A stretch of 64,000 bases of DNA. Origin: Hyphomicrobiales bacterium (GTDB lineage: Bacteria > Pseudomonadota > Alphaproteobacteria > Rhizobiales > Rhizobiaceae). Location: NCBI GenBank assembly GCA_900470805.1, contig UCCA01000002.1:1-64000 (forward strand), read 5' to 3'. The notes beneath the pieces are model-generated. The model did no database searches. It was not told the origin of the DNA and saw nothing but the letters and a program-made list of their open reading frames with translations. This document shows positions 26,106 to 35,261 of the stretch, piece by piece (the stretch's first letter is position 1; every line of letters begins with the position of its first letter). Both the position numbers and the translations under genes were made by a program.

Positions 26106-27038
26106 ATGATCAAGGACATCAAGGGACTGCATCACATTACCTCCATGGCGTCCGATGCACGCCAGAATAACAAGTTCTTCACTGATACGCTCGGCCTGCG
26201 GCGCGTGAAGAAGACGGTCAATTTTGACGATCCAAGCGTCTACCACCTGTATTATGGCGATGAAAACGGCACGCCCGGTTCCGTCATGACTTACTTCCCG
26301 TTCCCAAACATGATGCTAGGCCGTCCGGGTGTCGGCGAAGTCGGGGAAACAGAGTTCGCCATTCCCAAGGGTGCGCTGTCATTCTGGAAGTATCGGCTCG
26401 TTGCTCAGGGCGTCGGTGGGGTTGCGGTCGACACCGTGTTCGGCGCCAATCGTCTGCGCTTCATCGGTCCTGATGGAGAGGGTTTTGCCTTGGTCGAGAA
26501 TGCCGATGACAACCGTCCTGCTTGGACCGGTCAGGATGTTGCCGACGACGTCGCCATCCGCGGCTTTTCCGGCGCGCGTTTCAATCTGCACGAGACTGCC
26601 GCCACCGAAGAACTGCTTCGGTTCATGGGGTATGAACGTGCGGAAGTCGACGGCGAGGTTACCCGGTTCATCATTCCCGGTGGCAACGGAGCCGACAAGA
26701 TCGATCTGGTGTCTCTTCCGAAAACGCCGTTTGCCCGCCAGGGTGCCGGTTCGGTCCATCATATCGCTTTCGCCGTCGAGAACCGCGAAAAGCAGCTCGA
26801 GGTCCGCAAGGCGCTGATGGATACCGGATATCAGGTCACGCCGGTCATTGACCGCGATTACTTCTGGGCGATCTACTTTCGCACGCCCGGCGGCATCCTG
26901 TTCGAAATTGCTACCAACGAGCCAGGTTTCGATCGAGATGAGGATACTGCGCATCTTGGTGAGGCACTGAAGCTGCCAAGCCGCTACGAGAATTTCCGCG
27001 ACCGGATCGAGGCTAATCTAGAGCCACTCGCCGCGTAA
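26106..27038 (+). CDS. VOC-family ring-cleaving dioxygenase (MhqO-like)
   Basis: A 310-aa two-module vicinal-oxygen-chelate protein, the size of the glyoxalase/dioxygenase group that includes hydroquinone-type dioxygenases (MhqO/LinE-like). Module 1 opens with IKGLHHITSMASDARQNNKFFTDTLGLR, and module 2 has GSVHHIAFAVENREKQLEVRKAL. His of HHI and Glu of GGILFEIATNEPGF are the usual metal ligands. Extradiol-type cleavage of a hydroquinone or related aromatic is suggested but unproven. ATG 26106 starts the fold. It lies 145 bp upstream of the YcaC-like hydrolase, on the same strand. Confidence 0.85.
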   Translation: MIKDIKGLHHITSMASDARQNNKFFTDTLGLRRVKKTVNFDDPSVYHLYYGDENGTPGSVMTYFPFPNMMLGRPGVGEVGETEFAIPKGALSFWKYRLVAQGVGGVAVDTVFGANRLRFIGPDGEGFALVENADDNRPAWTGQDVADDVAIRGFSGARFNLHETAATEELLRFMGYERAEVDGEVTRFIIPGGNGADKIDLVSLPKTPFARQGAGSVHHIAFAVENREKQLEVRKALMDTGYQVTPVIDRDYFWAIYFRTPGGILFEIATNEPGFDRDEDTAHLGEALKLPSRYENFRDRIEANLEPLAA

Positions 27039-27183
27039 GGTCGAGGTTAGAACCTCACGCTTAAACCACTAAAACACCGTCTTGCCGTCCCGCATGGCTG
27101 CTTGAACAGGCAGCCCAACGCCGAAGGCTTGTCAAATCCCAACCGCCGCAAATCGGCGCCACCTATCAGAACGGAAAATCACA

Positions 27184-27873
27184 ATGTCGAAGCTCGAAGT
27201 CCTGACCCCCTCAAACAGCCAGCTCATCTTCATCGACCAGCAGCCCCAGATGGCGTTTGGTGTGCAGTCGATCGATCGGCAAGTTCTGAAGAACAACGTG
27301 GTCGGCCTTGCCAAGGCGGGCAAGATTTTCAACATACCGACGACGATCACCACGGTCGAAACGGAATCCTTCTCCGGCAACACGTTTCCGGAATTGCTGT
27401 CGGTGTTTCCCGAAAACGACATCCTGGAGCGCACTTCGATGAACTACTGGGATGACCAGAACGTTCGCGACGCGTTGGCGAAGAATGCCGCCGATGGTCG
27501 CAAGAAGATCGTGGTTTCCGGTCTTTGGACCGAAGTCTGCAACACCACGTTTTCGCTTTCTGCGCTGCGCGATGTGCCGGACTATGAGATCTACATGGTG
27601 GCGGATGCCTCGGGCGGCACGTCGAGCGACGCCCACAAATACGCGATGGACCGCATGGTTCAGGCGGGCGTCATCCCGGTCACCTGGCAGCAGGTCCTGC
27701 TCGAGTGGCAGCGCGACTGGGCCCGCAAGGAAACCTATGATGCCGTCACCACGCTCGTGAAGGAACATTCCGGCGCCTACGGCATGGGCATCGACTACGC
27801 TTACACCATGGTCCACAAGGCGGCAGAACGCGTCAGCCATGGCAAGCGCATCGGGCCGAACCCGGCGAAATAA
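27184..27873 (+). CDS. YcaC-like cysteine hydrolase (isochorismatase superfamily)
   Basis: A 229-aa alpha/beta hydrolase of the isochorismatase-like superfamily. Asp18 (IFIDQQPQ) and Cys119 (GLWTEVCNT) are catalytic-site residues. The third position is Arg83 (LERTSMNYWDD) rather than the Lys of nicotinamidases, as I recall for E. coli YcaC. The C-terminal region (ADASGGTSSDAHKYAMDRMVQAGV...WQQVLLEWQRDW) also follows YcaC. The substrate of this subgroup is unknown. It lies with the VOC dioxygenase under probable LysR control and is closed by a terminator, so an aromatic or stress-detoxification role is the context-based guess. Confidence 0.85.
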   Translation: MSKLEVLTPSNSQLIFIDQQPQMAFGVQSIDRQVLKNNVVGLAKAGKIFNIPTTITTVETESFSGNTFPELLSVFPENDILERTSMNYWDDQNVRDALAKNAADGRKKIVVSGLWTEVCNTTFSLSALRDVPDYEIYMVADASGGTSSDAHKYAMDRMVQAGVIPVTWQQVLLEWQRDWARKETYDAVTTLVKEHSGAYGMGIDYAYTMVHKAAERVSHGKRIGPNPAK

Positions 27874-27882
27874 GGTCAGTCG

Positions 27883-27915
27883 AACCGCTCCGATAGCCCC
27901 TGTCGGAGCGGTTTT
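27883..27915 (+). terminator. Rho-independent terminator after the YcaC-like gene
   Basis: An 11-bp perfect stem AACCGCTCCGA/TCGGAGCGGTT (27883-27893 with 27903-27913) leads into TTTT, 10 nt after the stop codon. Confidence 0.9.
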
Positions 27916-28084
27916 CCGTTCACCAGTCACGGTCACGTTGGCATCCTGGAGCGGTTTCATTTGGTGCGCCTCTCCGATGCCGCAGACCAGTCAAAAGTAT
28001 AGTCGAACAATGCAATGTAATATTGGCTTGGGTATTTTAAGTTGCTAACATGGGGCATCGTAGGTTGTTGTCGGCATTTCAATA

Positions 28085-29239
28085 ATGCGGGGCATGGTGC
28101 TTATGGAACTCAATGCAATTATCGGCGACATCTATGACGCCGCGACCAGCGATCCCAAGTGGCTCGCTGTCGGCAGGGCGTTGTTTTCCTATTTGGGAGC
28201 AGATGACGGTACATTGCGTTTTCATGGTGCCGATGGTCGGTCGGCGAATGTCTTTCAATTGTCCAAGCCGGGAGAAGACCGGTATACAAACCACTACCTT
28301 CACATCGACCCTATCCGATCAGCCCTTTCCCATCTAAGCCCGCAACCAGACGGGGCTTGCGCTGTTCTTGTGATCGACGATCTCCTCGACGCCAGTCTTT
28401 ATCGACGCTCCGAGTTCTATCAAGACTTCGCCAGACCAAACGGCCAAGAACATATGCTGCTCGGCGTGGTGGGTGATTCCGATCGAACGACCATCGGTTT
28501 TTTTCGCGAACATAAGGCGTTCGGTGCTAAGGAACGCGCAGCGCTCAGCCATTTGTTGCCGCATTTCAAGCGAGGGTTGCAGTTGCGTCAGAGATTGCGT
28601 CGATCCGAGTCGGATGCGCGGATAGGGTGCGCGGCATTGGAGGCGTTGCCAGGTAGCGCTATCGTGGTGGACGAGGACTGTAATGTTCTGTTCGCGAACA
28701 CATCGGCTACGCGGTACCTCTCAAGTCGCAACCTGCCACTTTCGCTGTCGATGGTGTTGAGCAACGGTGCCACCCGTATATTGGTCGATAGCAGGGGTGA
28801 AGGCGTACGATTGCGATCGATCATTCGAAACGCGGCGCGAGGAGGAAACGGTGGGGCGGTGCGCCTCGAGTTCGATGCGGTCGGCAGCGACCGCATCGGT
28901 CAGCTTGCGGTTTTCATCTCACCATTACCGAAACAGGCGTCGTTTGATCGAACGGCTTCCGGAGAAGGCAGCCCCGTGCTCATCCTGGTCAACGAATTAT
29001 CGCAGACGCGCGCCGTGTCCTCGTCGATTTTCAGCGACCTTTTCGGTCTGAGTTCGGCAGAAGGCGCCGTTGCAGCTGCCTTGCTCGGCGGACAGACGGC
29101 GGAGGCTGTCGCGCGCGATCGCGACGTGTCGCTTGACACCGTACGGACACAAATTCGCACCGTGCTCCGAAAAACCGACGCTGCCAATCTTCGCGACTTT
29201 GAAAGAATCGGTGCACTGCTTGGCACCTTGGCGCGCTGA
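28085..29239 (+). CDS. LuxR-family HTH regulator without a recognisable autoinducer domain
   Basis: A protein of 384 aa whose C-terminus is a LuxR/GerE helix-turn-helix (LFGLSSAEGAVAAALLGGQTAEAVARDRDVSLDTVRTQIRTVLRKT, about 318-362). The N-terminal part (IGDIYDAATSDPKWLAVGRALFSYLGADDG) and the middle (GSAIVVDEDCNVLFANTSA, PAS-like, about 195-215) follow the layout of a large rhizobial group of helix-turn-helix proteins of unknown ligand. The AHL-binding motifs of quorum-sensing LuxR proteins are absent. ATG 28094 and 28103 are alternative starts. It stands alone, convergent with a LysR gene, so its targets are unknown. Confidence 0.85.
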   Translation: MRGMVLMELNAIIGDIYDAATSDPKWLAVGRALFSYLGADDGTLRFHGADGRSANVFQLSKPGEDRYTNHYLHIDPIRSALSHLSPQPDGACAVLVIDDLLDASLYRRSEFYQDFARPNGQEHMLLGVVGDSDRTTIGFFREHKAFGAKERAALSHLLPHFKRGLQLRQRLRRSESDARIGCAALEALPGSAIVVDEDCNVLFANTSATRYLSSRNLPLSLSMVLSNGATRILVDSRGEGVRLRSIIRNAARGGNGGAVRLEFDAVGSDRIGQLAVFISPLPKQASFDRTASGEGSPVLILVNELSQTRAVSSSIFSDLFGLSSAEGAVAAALLGGQTAEAVARDRDVSLDTVRTQIRTVLRKTDAANLRDFERIGALLGTLAR

Positions 29240-29389
29240 TGGTTTTATCCACTGGTTGACCTGCCCAAGTTCGGTCGGATGTGATCACCTGTGTCCGTCT
29301 TGGCGACCGAAGACGCGCTCGGTCGCCTTGGAACACCCTGTCGTCGGAAAGGTTCTTTTGGGATGGAGAGCCTTATTATCTGCTGGCGT

Positions 29390-30283
29390 TCAACCCCGAT
29401 AGCGAAGCGCGTCCACCAGAATCGAAAACGCCGCCGAGGGCTGCCGGCGACTGGGATAGTAGAGATGGTATCCGGGAAAAACCGGGCACCAATCCTCCAG
29501 CACCCGCACGAGCCGCCCGTCTGCCAGTTCCTGCCTGACATGATCCTCCATGACGAAGCCCAGACCGAAGCCATCCTTCGCTGCTTGCACGATCATGTTG
29601 ACGTTGTTGAATGCAAGTTGGCCCTCCACGCGGACGCGGATCTCGCGCGCTTCCTTTTCCAGCTCCCAAGCGTAGAGTCCGCCTCCGCTCAACATGCGAA
29701 GGTTGATGCAACAATGCGATGAGAGGTCCTGCGGTGTCTCCGGCCTCGGTTGTTTCGCCAGATATGCCGGGGACCCGACGATCGCCATGCGCAGGTCGGG
29801 CCCGATGCGGACCGCGATCATGTCCTTGGCGAGCGCTTCTCCCAGACGCACACCTGCATCGAAACGTTCGCTGACGATATCGGTAAAGCTGGAGTCGATC
29901 GCGAGCTCGACATTGATCTCGGGATAGTCGGCCAGCATTTTTCGCAGAGCCGGCCAGAGCACGGTCACGGTGGCGTGCTCGGATGTCGTGATGCGGATAT
30001 TGCCGGCCGGCCGTTCGCGAAGATCGCCGAGTGACGCGAGTTCGGAGCCGATACTGTCCAGCGCCGGCCTGAGCGTCGCGAGCAGCCGTTCGCCGGCCTC
30101 CGTCGGGGCGACGTTGCGGGTCGTTCGGGTCAGAAGCCGGACACCGAGGCGAGCCTCAAGCCGTCTGATCGTATGGCTCAAAGCCGACTGCGAAGTGCCG
30201 AGTTTGGCGGCAGCGCGCGTAAAGTTCTCTTCATCGGCCACAGTCATGAACGCGTTGAGATCAACCAGTTCCTCGCGCCTCAT
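29390..30283 (-). CDS. LysR-family transcriptional regulator
   Basis: A 297-aa LysR protein with the winged helix DLNAFMTVADEENFTRAAAKLGTSQSALSHTIRRLEARLGVRLLTRTTRNVAPTEAG (about 8-64) and a CrgA/DsdC-like effector domain starting GNIRITTSEHATVTVLWPAL. Such regulators usually have a divergent target gene, but the 360 bp upstream contain no convincing one, so the target may be lost or distant. It is convergent with the LuxR-type gene. Confidence 0.9.
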   Translation of the reverse strand: MRREELVDLNAFMTVADEENFTRAAAKLGTSQSALSHTIRRLEARLGVRLLTRTTRNVAPTEAGERLLATLRPALDSIGSELASLGDLRERPAGNIRITTSEHATVTVLWPALRKMLADYPEINVELAIDSSFTDIVSERFDAGVRLGEALAKDMIAVRIGPDLRMAIVGSPAYLAKQPRPETPQDLSSHCCINLRMLSGGGLYAWELEKEAREIRVRVEGQLAFNNVNMIVQAAKDGFGLGFVMEDHVRQELADGRLVRVLEDWCPVFPGYHLYYPSRRQPSAAFSILVDALRYRG

Positions 30284-30643
30284 TCATGAGCTCCCGATAT
30301 TGATGGCGGACAATTTCTTAATACGAAGCAAGATGCTGCGCTTTGGTCAAGTCCTCTTCGGCAAGATTGCCCAACTGAGGAAACGTCCGATGCCAGAGCG
30401 TGCGACGATAGCGAGGGGAAGAGCGTGCCGTCGGCTAGCTTGCTGGCCGCCGCGCCAACGAGTTCGGATCAAGCTTGGTGACCATGCGCGCACTCAAGAC
30501 GTTAGCAAGCACGGTGCGTGCGGGCGACACAGCCCGTGGAACACCACATCGAATACCTGTGCGTATCAGCTCGCATGGAACCGGATCGTATCTCAAGTCT
30601 TGAGTCCGCAGAATAAGCAACTGCTCCGTGCAAAGGTGCCCAG
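30284..30643. other. Gene-poor stretch upstream of small-protein genes
   Basis: No gene can be supported in these 360 bases; open frames on either strand lack ribosome sites and family patterns. A short inverted repeat CTCAAG-T-CTTGAG lies at 30592-30604, 39 bp before the next small gene, and may belong to its promoter. Confidence 0.4.
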
Positions 30644-30850
30644 ATGACCGAGAACGAAGAACTTACCAGAGAAATCGGATTGCTCGCGGACAGTGCCGAA
30701 AATCATCCGGAAACAGGGGCAGACATCAAGTCCCTAGCCGTGGGTCTATGGGCGAACTTCAACGAGTTCTCTGTCGAGGAGATCGAGGACGCTCTACGCG
30801 ATGTCTGGCGGGCACGCGGCCTGCCTTTCAATGACAACGCAGGCACCTGA
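30644..30850 (+). CDS. Small acidic protein of unknown function
   Basis: A 68-aa acidic, probably helical soluble protein (MTENEELTREIGLLADSAENHPETGADIKSL..., then FNEFSVEEIEDALRDVWRARGLPF). It has no signal peptide, Cys or membrane segment. A good ribosome site (AAAGGTG) precedes the ATG. I do not recognise a family. The amino-acid composition is protein-like, which supports it being real. Confidence 0.5.
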   Translation: MTENEELTREIGLLADSAENHPETGADIKSLAVGLWANFNEFSVEEIEDALRDVWRARGLPFNDNAGT

Positions 30851-30931
30851 GATCAAACGTCAGCGCAAGAAATCGTGGAACATCATGCTGCCGTCGAAGT
30901 TGCTCCTTCATCTCAACACATGGAGGATGAG

Positions 30932-31300
30932 ATGTTTTTAAAAATTGTAGCGGTATCCACAATGGCACTCGGCCTCGCGACTTCGGCCATGGCGCAGACG
31001 GCTGGCAGCGCTGGTCAAGGGTCGGGAGCCGGCAGCGGCGCCAACTCAAGCGGAACAAGCCAGAGTGGGACGGATAGCATGTCCGGTTCCGGAAATGGTT
31101 CTGGCGGAGCTAACAGTAGCAACAATGGTGCTCTCGACGTCAATCCCACTAACAGCACGAACATGAACGGACAAAATAGTGGTGCATCGGGCGGCGATCC
31201 CAACGATTGTCAGCGCCAGCAGGCCGGATCAACGTCCAATCCCTCGCCCACATCAGGCAATCAGTCGAACGTCCCTAACGCGGCGACTGGCTGCAAATAA
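30932..31300 (+). CDS. Small secreted Gly/Ser/Asn-rich protein
   Basis: A 122-aa protein with a Sec signal peptide (LKIVAVSTMALGLATSAMAQ, cut at about residue 20) followed by a low-complexity mature region dominated by Gly, Ser, Asn and Thr (about 20-85) and a C-terminal part with two Cys (NDCQRQQ and TGCK at the extreme end) that may form a disulfide. GGAGG lies 5 nt before ATG 30932. Disordered secreted proteins like this occur in Rhizobiaceae, but I know no function. A terminator follows at once, so it is a single-gene unit or ends a unit with the small gene upstream. Confidence 0.7.
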   Translation: MFLKIVAVSTMALGLATSAMAQTAGSAGQGSGAGSGANSSGTSQSGTDSMSGSGNGSGGANSSNNGALDVNPTNSTNMNGQNSGASGGDPNDCQRQQAGSTSNPSPTSGNQSNVPNAATGCK

Positions 31301-31306
31301 GGATTT

Positions 31307-31332
31307 GCCCCGCTACGGCGGGGCGTTCTTTT
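31307..31332 (+). terminator. Terminator between the secreted-protein gene and the convergent GGT gene
   Basis: A 7-bp GC stem GCCCCGC/GCGGGGC (31307-31313 with 31318-31324) with a TACG tetraloop is followed by GTTCTTTT. It is 7 nt after the stop and may also slow transcription from the opposite side. Confidence 0.8.
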
Positions 31333-31344
31333 AGAGATATGGCT

Positions 31345-33033
31345 TCAAGTCGACGTTGATTTCGTCGGTGCCTTGTCCGGCCAGAATCTCACACCCGGAC
31401 GAGCCAGCCCGCCGCCGAGTGCCGCCACGGTACCATCGGCGCGCCAGCACGCGGCGCCGATCATCGTCTCACCGAACGCGATGGCGTTCATACCACCGCC
31501 GATATGCGGCATCACACGCACGTCGTGACCGAACTCCTCGAGCTTCGTCTGCTGAGGCGCATAAGCCTGCTCGATTTCCACTTCCTGGCCTTGAGTCCAG
31601 ATGCGCGGTGCTTCCACCGCTTCCTGCAAGCTCATCTTGTGGTCGATCAGATTGACGATCGCCTGCATGGCCGATGGGAATATCCGCAAGCCGCCGGGCA
31701 GGCCGAGCGCGAAGACCGGCGCGCCATCCTTCATCAGGATCATCGGCGCCATCGACGTCGGCACGCGCTTGCCCGGAACCACCGACAGGGCGTTGCCGGG
31801 ATGCGGGTCGAAATTGCTCATGTAGTTGTTGGGGATGATGCCGGTGCCCGGCACGGCCAGCCGTGCGCCGAAAAGCCCGTTGATCGTGTGTGTGGCGGTG
31901 ACGATGTTGCCGTCCCGGTCGGCCACCGTGATGTGGGTCGTGTCTTGGCTTTCATAACCCGGTGCCCGCAGTGCCGGCAGGCCGGCAGTCTGGCGGATCT
32001 GGGCGCGGCATTTCTCGGCATAGGCTTTGGAGGTCAGCCGCTCGACCGGCACGTCGACAAAGGCCGGATCGCCCGAATATGCCCGACGGTCGGCAAACGC
32101 AATGCGGATCACTTCGACGAGAAGATGCAGCGATGCGGGGCTGCCGAAGCCCATGCTCTGGATGTCATAGGCCTCAAGCATGTTGAGCATCTGGCTGACA
32201 TGCACACCGGACGATGCCGGCGGCGGCGGACCGGCGATCTCGAAACCGCGATAGGTACCGATGATCGGTTTGCGCTCGATCGGCCGGTAGGCGCGCAGGT
32301 CGGCTTCGGTGACCCAGCCCGCATCGCCGCCGCCGGTCGATAGTCTTGCGGCGAGTGCCGCACCAAGGGGGCCACCATGCAGGGCGGCTGCGCCTTCACG
32401 CTGGATCAGTCGCAGGCTCTCGGCATAGTCGCCCATCACGAGGCGATCACCCGGGGCCGGTGCCGCACTGCCGGGCATGAGGATTCTGGCGATCTCAGCA
32501 TCTTGGAATAGTTCGCCGGCTGCCTCGGCAATCGCGCCGGATAGATAATGCGTGACAGCAAAGCCGCGCGACGCCAGCCGGATCGCTGGCTCGACAATAT
32601 CGGCAAAGGGCAGCCTGCCATAGCGCGCCTGCATGTCGCACCAGCCGGCCAGATTGCCAGGAACCGCGACCGAGGAGGCCCCGATGATGTTGCGACGGCC
32701 CTTGGCATCCATGTAGCGTGCCGGCTCGTCCGAAACCGGCTCGTAGATTTCGGGATGCATGGTCGCCGCTGCACACGAAAGCGCGTCGATCACCACATGC
32801 GTTCCGTCGGCCATGCGAAGATGTGATAGCCCGCCGCCGGCAATGCCGACCATCATCGGCTCGACCACCGTCAACGCCAAGAGCGAGGCGACCGCGGCAT
32901 CCACCGCATTGCCGCCCGCGGCCAGGATTTCGTACCCGGCTGCCGAGCCCAGAGGATGGTTGGTGACGATCATGCCGCCCGCGCCGCTGGCCGGGGATTT
33001 CTCGCAGGTGAATGGCAGGTTGGAAGGGGGCAT
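31345..33033 (-). CDS. Gamma-glutamyltransferase family protein, cytoplasmic type
   Basis: A 562-aa Ntn-hydrolase of the gamma-glutamyltranspeptidase family. It should be made as a proenzyme and self-cleave before Thr365 in QDTTHITVADRDG, giving a large and a small subunit. The large-subunit pattern ASGAGGMIVTNHPLGSAAGYEILAAGGNAVDAAVA and the small-subunit LGLPGGLRIFPSAMQAIVNLIDH are family hallmarks. No signal peptide is seen, unlike the periplasmic E. coli enzyme, so it probably acts in the cytoplasm (YwrD-like). ATG 33033 is preceded by GAGAG; a TTG 12 nt upstream is an alternative. It is the last gene of the 20-kb minus-strand array. Cleavage of gamma-glutamyl compounds such as glutathione conjugates is possible. 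Confidence 0.88.
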   Translation of the reverse strand: MPPSNLPFTCEKSPASGAGGMIVTNHPLGSAAGYEILAAGGNAVDAAVASLLALTVVEPMMVGIAGGGLSHLRMADGTHVVIDALSCAAATMHPEIYEPVSDEPARYMDAKGRRNIIGASSVAVPGNLAGWCDMQARYGRLPFADIVEPAIRLASRGFAVTHYLSGAIAEAAGELFQDAEIARILMPGSAAPAPGDRLVMGDYAESLRLIQREGAAALHGGPLGAALAARLSTGGGDAGWVTEADLRAYRPIERKPIIGTYRGFEIAGPPPPASSGVHVSQMLNMLEAYDIQSMGFGSPASLHLLVEVIRIAFADRRAYSGDPAFVDVPVERLTSKAYAEKCRAQIRQTAGLPALRAPGYESQDTTHITVADRDGNIVTATHTINGLFGARLAVPGTGIIPNNYMSNFDPHPGNALSVVPGKRVPTSMAPMILMKDGAPVFALGLPGGLRIFPSAMQAIVNLIDHKMSLQEAVEAPRIWTQGQEVEIEQAYAPQQTKLEEFGHDVRVMPHIGGGMNAIAFGETMIGAACWRADGTVAALGGGLARPGVRFWPDKAPTKSTST

Positions 33034-33169
33034 GTCGACTCTCAATTCAATGGATGTGGCATTGGCGATGGATTAGCGAGCCCAACCGCCCTGGCTAGAG
33101 AGCATGGATAAACGGATCTGCGCCAGAACTTTAGAGGCGGCGCTCCGCAACGCGGCGCGAGCCGTGCCA

Positions 33170-34102
33170 TCAATAACCGCGTTCTGCATCCGCGATATCC
33201 GCGACAGTACCCGTCTCCTCGAAGGTCTTGATATTCCTCGCCACGATCTTGCTGCCGGTCGGCGCGTCGATCAGCGAGGCGACATGCGGTGTGATGGTGA
33301 TCTTCGGGTTGGTCCAGAAGGGGTGCGATCTGGGCAACGGCTCCACAGGGAAGACATCGAGCGTCGCAGCACCGATCTGCCCCGAATCCAGGGCTTCGAC
33401 AAGATCGCTTTCGACCAGATGCGGCCCGCGCGCAGCATTGATGACGCTGGCCCCGGGCTTCAGTCGGCTGAAGGTGTCGGCATTGAGAATGCCGCGGGTG
33501 CTTTCGGTTAAAGGTAAGAGGCAGACGAGTATGTCCGTTCCATCGAGAAAGGCTCCCAGGCCGTCATCTCCAGCGTAGCATTCTATGCCCGGCAGGTCTT
33601 TCATAGATCGCGACCAGCCGCGCACCTCAAAACCGATCTGTTTCAGGAGATCTGCCGCGGCCGCGCCTAGATTGCCCAGACCCATGACGCCCACCCGTCT
33701 TTGCGTGGCGGGAGGAACGACGATCTGCTCCCAGTGCTGGCGCGCCTGGTTTGCCTGTATGAGTGGCATCTCGCGGTGGTGCCGCAGAACATGCAGCGCC
33801 ACATATTCCTTCATCCGTTGCGTCAGATCGGTCCCGACCGTGCGGACGATCGGGACGTGCAGTGGTAACTGCTCGTCGACAAGCACGTGATCGATCCCTG
33901 CTCCAATGGACACGATGGCTTTCAGATTCTTGAAAGGCACCATCGCCCCGGTCGCCGGTCGCCAGACCACGGCGTAGGTTATCGCGTCCGGATCCGGCAC
34001 CTTGTTGATCGGATAAACGCACCAACCCGGCAGCAAGTCCCGCAGTATCTGGCACCACCACTCGGTCTTGTCTTCGACAGGCAGGGAAACGACGATGTTC
34101 AT
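33170..34102 (-). CDS. D-2-hydroxyacid dehydrogenase, GhrA-like
   Basis: A 310-aa NAD(P)-dependent 2-hydroxyacid dehydrogenase of the glyoxylate/hydroxypyruvate reductase A group. The Rossmann motif GVMGLGNLG is followed by RGWSRS, where Ser-Arg replaces the acidic NAD-selecting residue and suggests NADPH. The catalytic Arg (NAARG), Glu (FPVEPLP) and His (TPHVAS) are all present. It reduces a 2-keto acid or oxidises a D-2-hydroxy acid in the cytoplasm. ATG 34102 has AAGGA about 7 nt upstream. It is one of three such paralogues in this array, and follows the next one by 118 bp. Confidence 0.87.
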   Translation of the reverse strand: MNIVVSLPVEDKTEWWCQILRDLLPGWCVYPINKVPDPDAITYAVVWRPATGAMVPFKNLKAIVSIGAGIDHVLVDEQLPLHVPIVRTVGTDLTQRMKEYVALHVLRHHREMPLIQANQARQHWEQIVVPPATQRRVGVMGLGNLGAAAADLLKQIGFEVRGWSRSMKDLPGIECYAGDDGLGAFLDGTDILVCLLPLTESTRGILNADTFSRLKPGASVINAARGPHLVESDLVEALDSGQIGAATLDVFPVEPLPRSHPFWTNPKITITPHVASLIDAPTGSKIVARNIKTFEETGTVADIADAERGY

Positions 34103-34220
34103 GGAGCGTCCTTGGTTGACACGTGCACCATAGCGCAACTCCATTCACAGCATGACGGGCAGGGCCGTCAAAGCAAAAATTACGGTCGGTTTCAATCTCG
34201 CGGCCAATCAGCGCCGGACA

Positions 34221-35225
34221 TCAGTCTGTGATTTGATTCCGAAGTCTACCCTCGCGTAGCAGGATGTTCACCGTCTGCGCGGCGTTTTGGCGCATCTCGA
34301 TGGCGGCGTGATCGGAATAGAAGGCATTGTGCGGCGTAATCACAAGTCGTCCCTCGAGCCAGCTGCTGCGGTCGCGCCATGCCGCCAGCAACGGGTGATC
34401 GTCTGGCGGCTCTTTCGCCAGAGTGTCGATGGCCACCGCCGCAAGGTGGCCACTGCGCAGGGCAGCCTCCAGCGCATCGAGATCGTCCAGCAGCTCTCCG
34501 CGCGCCGTGTTGACCAGGATGGTTCCTTGCTTGAGCCGCGAAAGGCCGGCGGCATCGAGCATGCCGCATGTCTGCGCGTTGGCGGGGCAATGCAGTGTCA
34601 CGATGTCAGCGTGGGCAAAAAGATCGTCGAGCCGTTCGACGCGTTCATAGCCGATCGCTTTCTCATGGCCAGGCGGCTGGCCCGGGTCGTACCCCAGAAC
34701 GCGAAAGCCGAACGGCTTCAGGCGGTTGATCACCGCCGTCCCGATCCGCCCGACGCCGACCACACCAACGGTAGCACGGTTCGAGCGGGCAAGCGGCTTG
34801 AGACTGTGCACCTGCCAGCCCGATGTGTAGCCGCGGGAGCGTGCGTCATGTTCCCACAATCGCCGATGCAGGGAGAGGATCATCGCAACCGCATGATCGG
34901 CGACTTCCTCTGTACCGTAGTCGGGATTGTTGGCGAACGGGATGCCCGCAGCCGCGAGTGCCGGCAGGTCGATCTTCTCGTATCCGACGCCATAACGCAC
35001 CACGCCGCGACAACGCGTGAGGTGAGCGATGCTGCGCGCTCCAACACGCGCGCCCCAGACCAACAATGCGTCCAGTCTGGCGAGCCGATTGGGCTCGAAT
35101 GAGCCTTCGTCGGTGCTCCCGAAGAAGTCGATCTCGACATCGTCGCCAAGCACCTTGGCTTCAAGGTCGGGCTTGCCGAACATATGGTCGGTGACGCCGA
35201 CCACGTATTTCCGCTGATCTGTCAT
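34221..35225 (-). CDS. D-2-hydroxyacid dehydrogenase (CtBP/phosphoglycerate-dehydrogenase-like)
   Basis: A 334-aa member of the D-isomer-specific 2-hydroxyacid dehydrogenase family. The nucleotide motif GVVGVGRIG ends in LGYDPG, whose Asp favours NAD. The catalytic Arg is in NTARGELL, Glu in DTLAKEPPDDHP and His in ITPHNAF. It has the C-terminal-binding-protein-like substrate half (RYGVGYEKIDLPALAAAGIPFANNPDYGTEEVADHAVAMIL). It lies 36 bp downstream of the FMN reductase gene and probably shares its transcript. The physiological keto or hydroxy acid is unknown. Confidence 0.87.
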   Translation of the reverse strand: MTDQRKYVVGVTDHMFGKPDLEAKVLGDDVEIDFFGSTDEGSFEPNRLARLDALLVWGARVGARSIAHLTRCRGVVRYGVGYEKIDLPALAAAGIPFANNPDYGTEEVADHAVAMILSLHRRLWEHDARSRGYTSGWQVHSLKPLARSNRATVGVVGVGRIGTAVINRLKPFGFRVLGYDPGQPPGHEKAIGYERVERLDDLFAHADIVTLHCPANAQTCGMLDAAGLSRLKQGTILVNTARGELLDDLDALEAALRSGHLAAVAIDTLAKEPPDDHPLLAAWRDRSSWLEGRLVITPHNAFYSDHAAIEMRQNAAQTVNILLREGRLRNQITD

Positions 35226-35261
35226 TGCTGTTCTGTCGATTGCCGCAGCAATATGCCGTTT

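Noticed and set aside
27043..27056. Near-palindrome GAGGTT-AG-AACCTC after the VOC gene
   Set aside because: Short, no T-run, and within a presumed two-gene unit. No function could be supported.
30435..30620. Minus-strand 61-codon frame upstream of LysR 29390-30283
   Set aside because: No supportable start and Arg-rich shadow-like composition.
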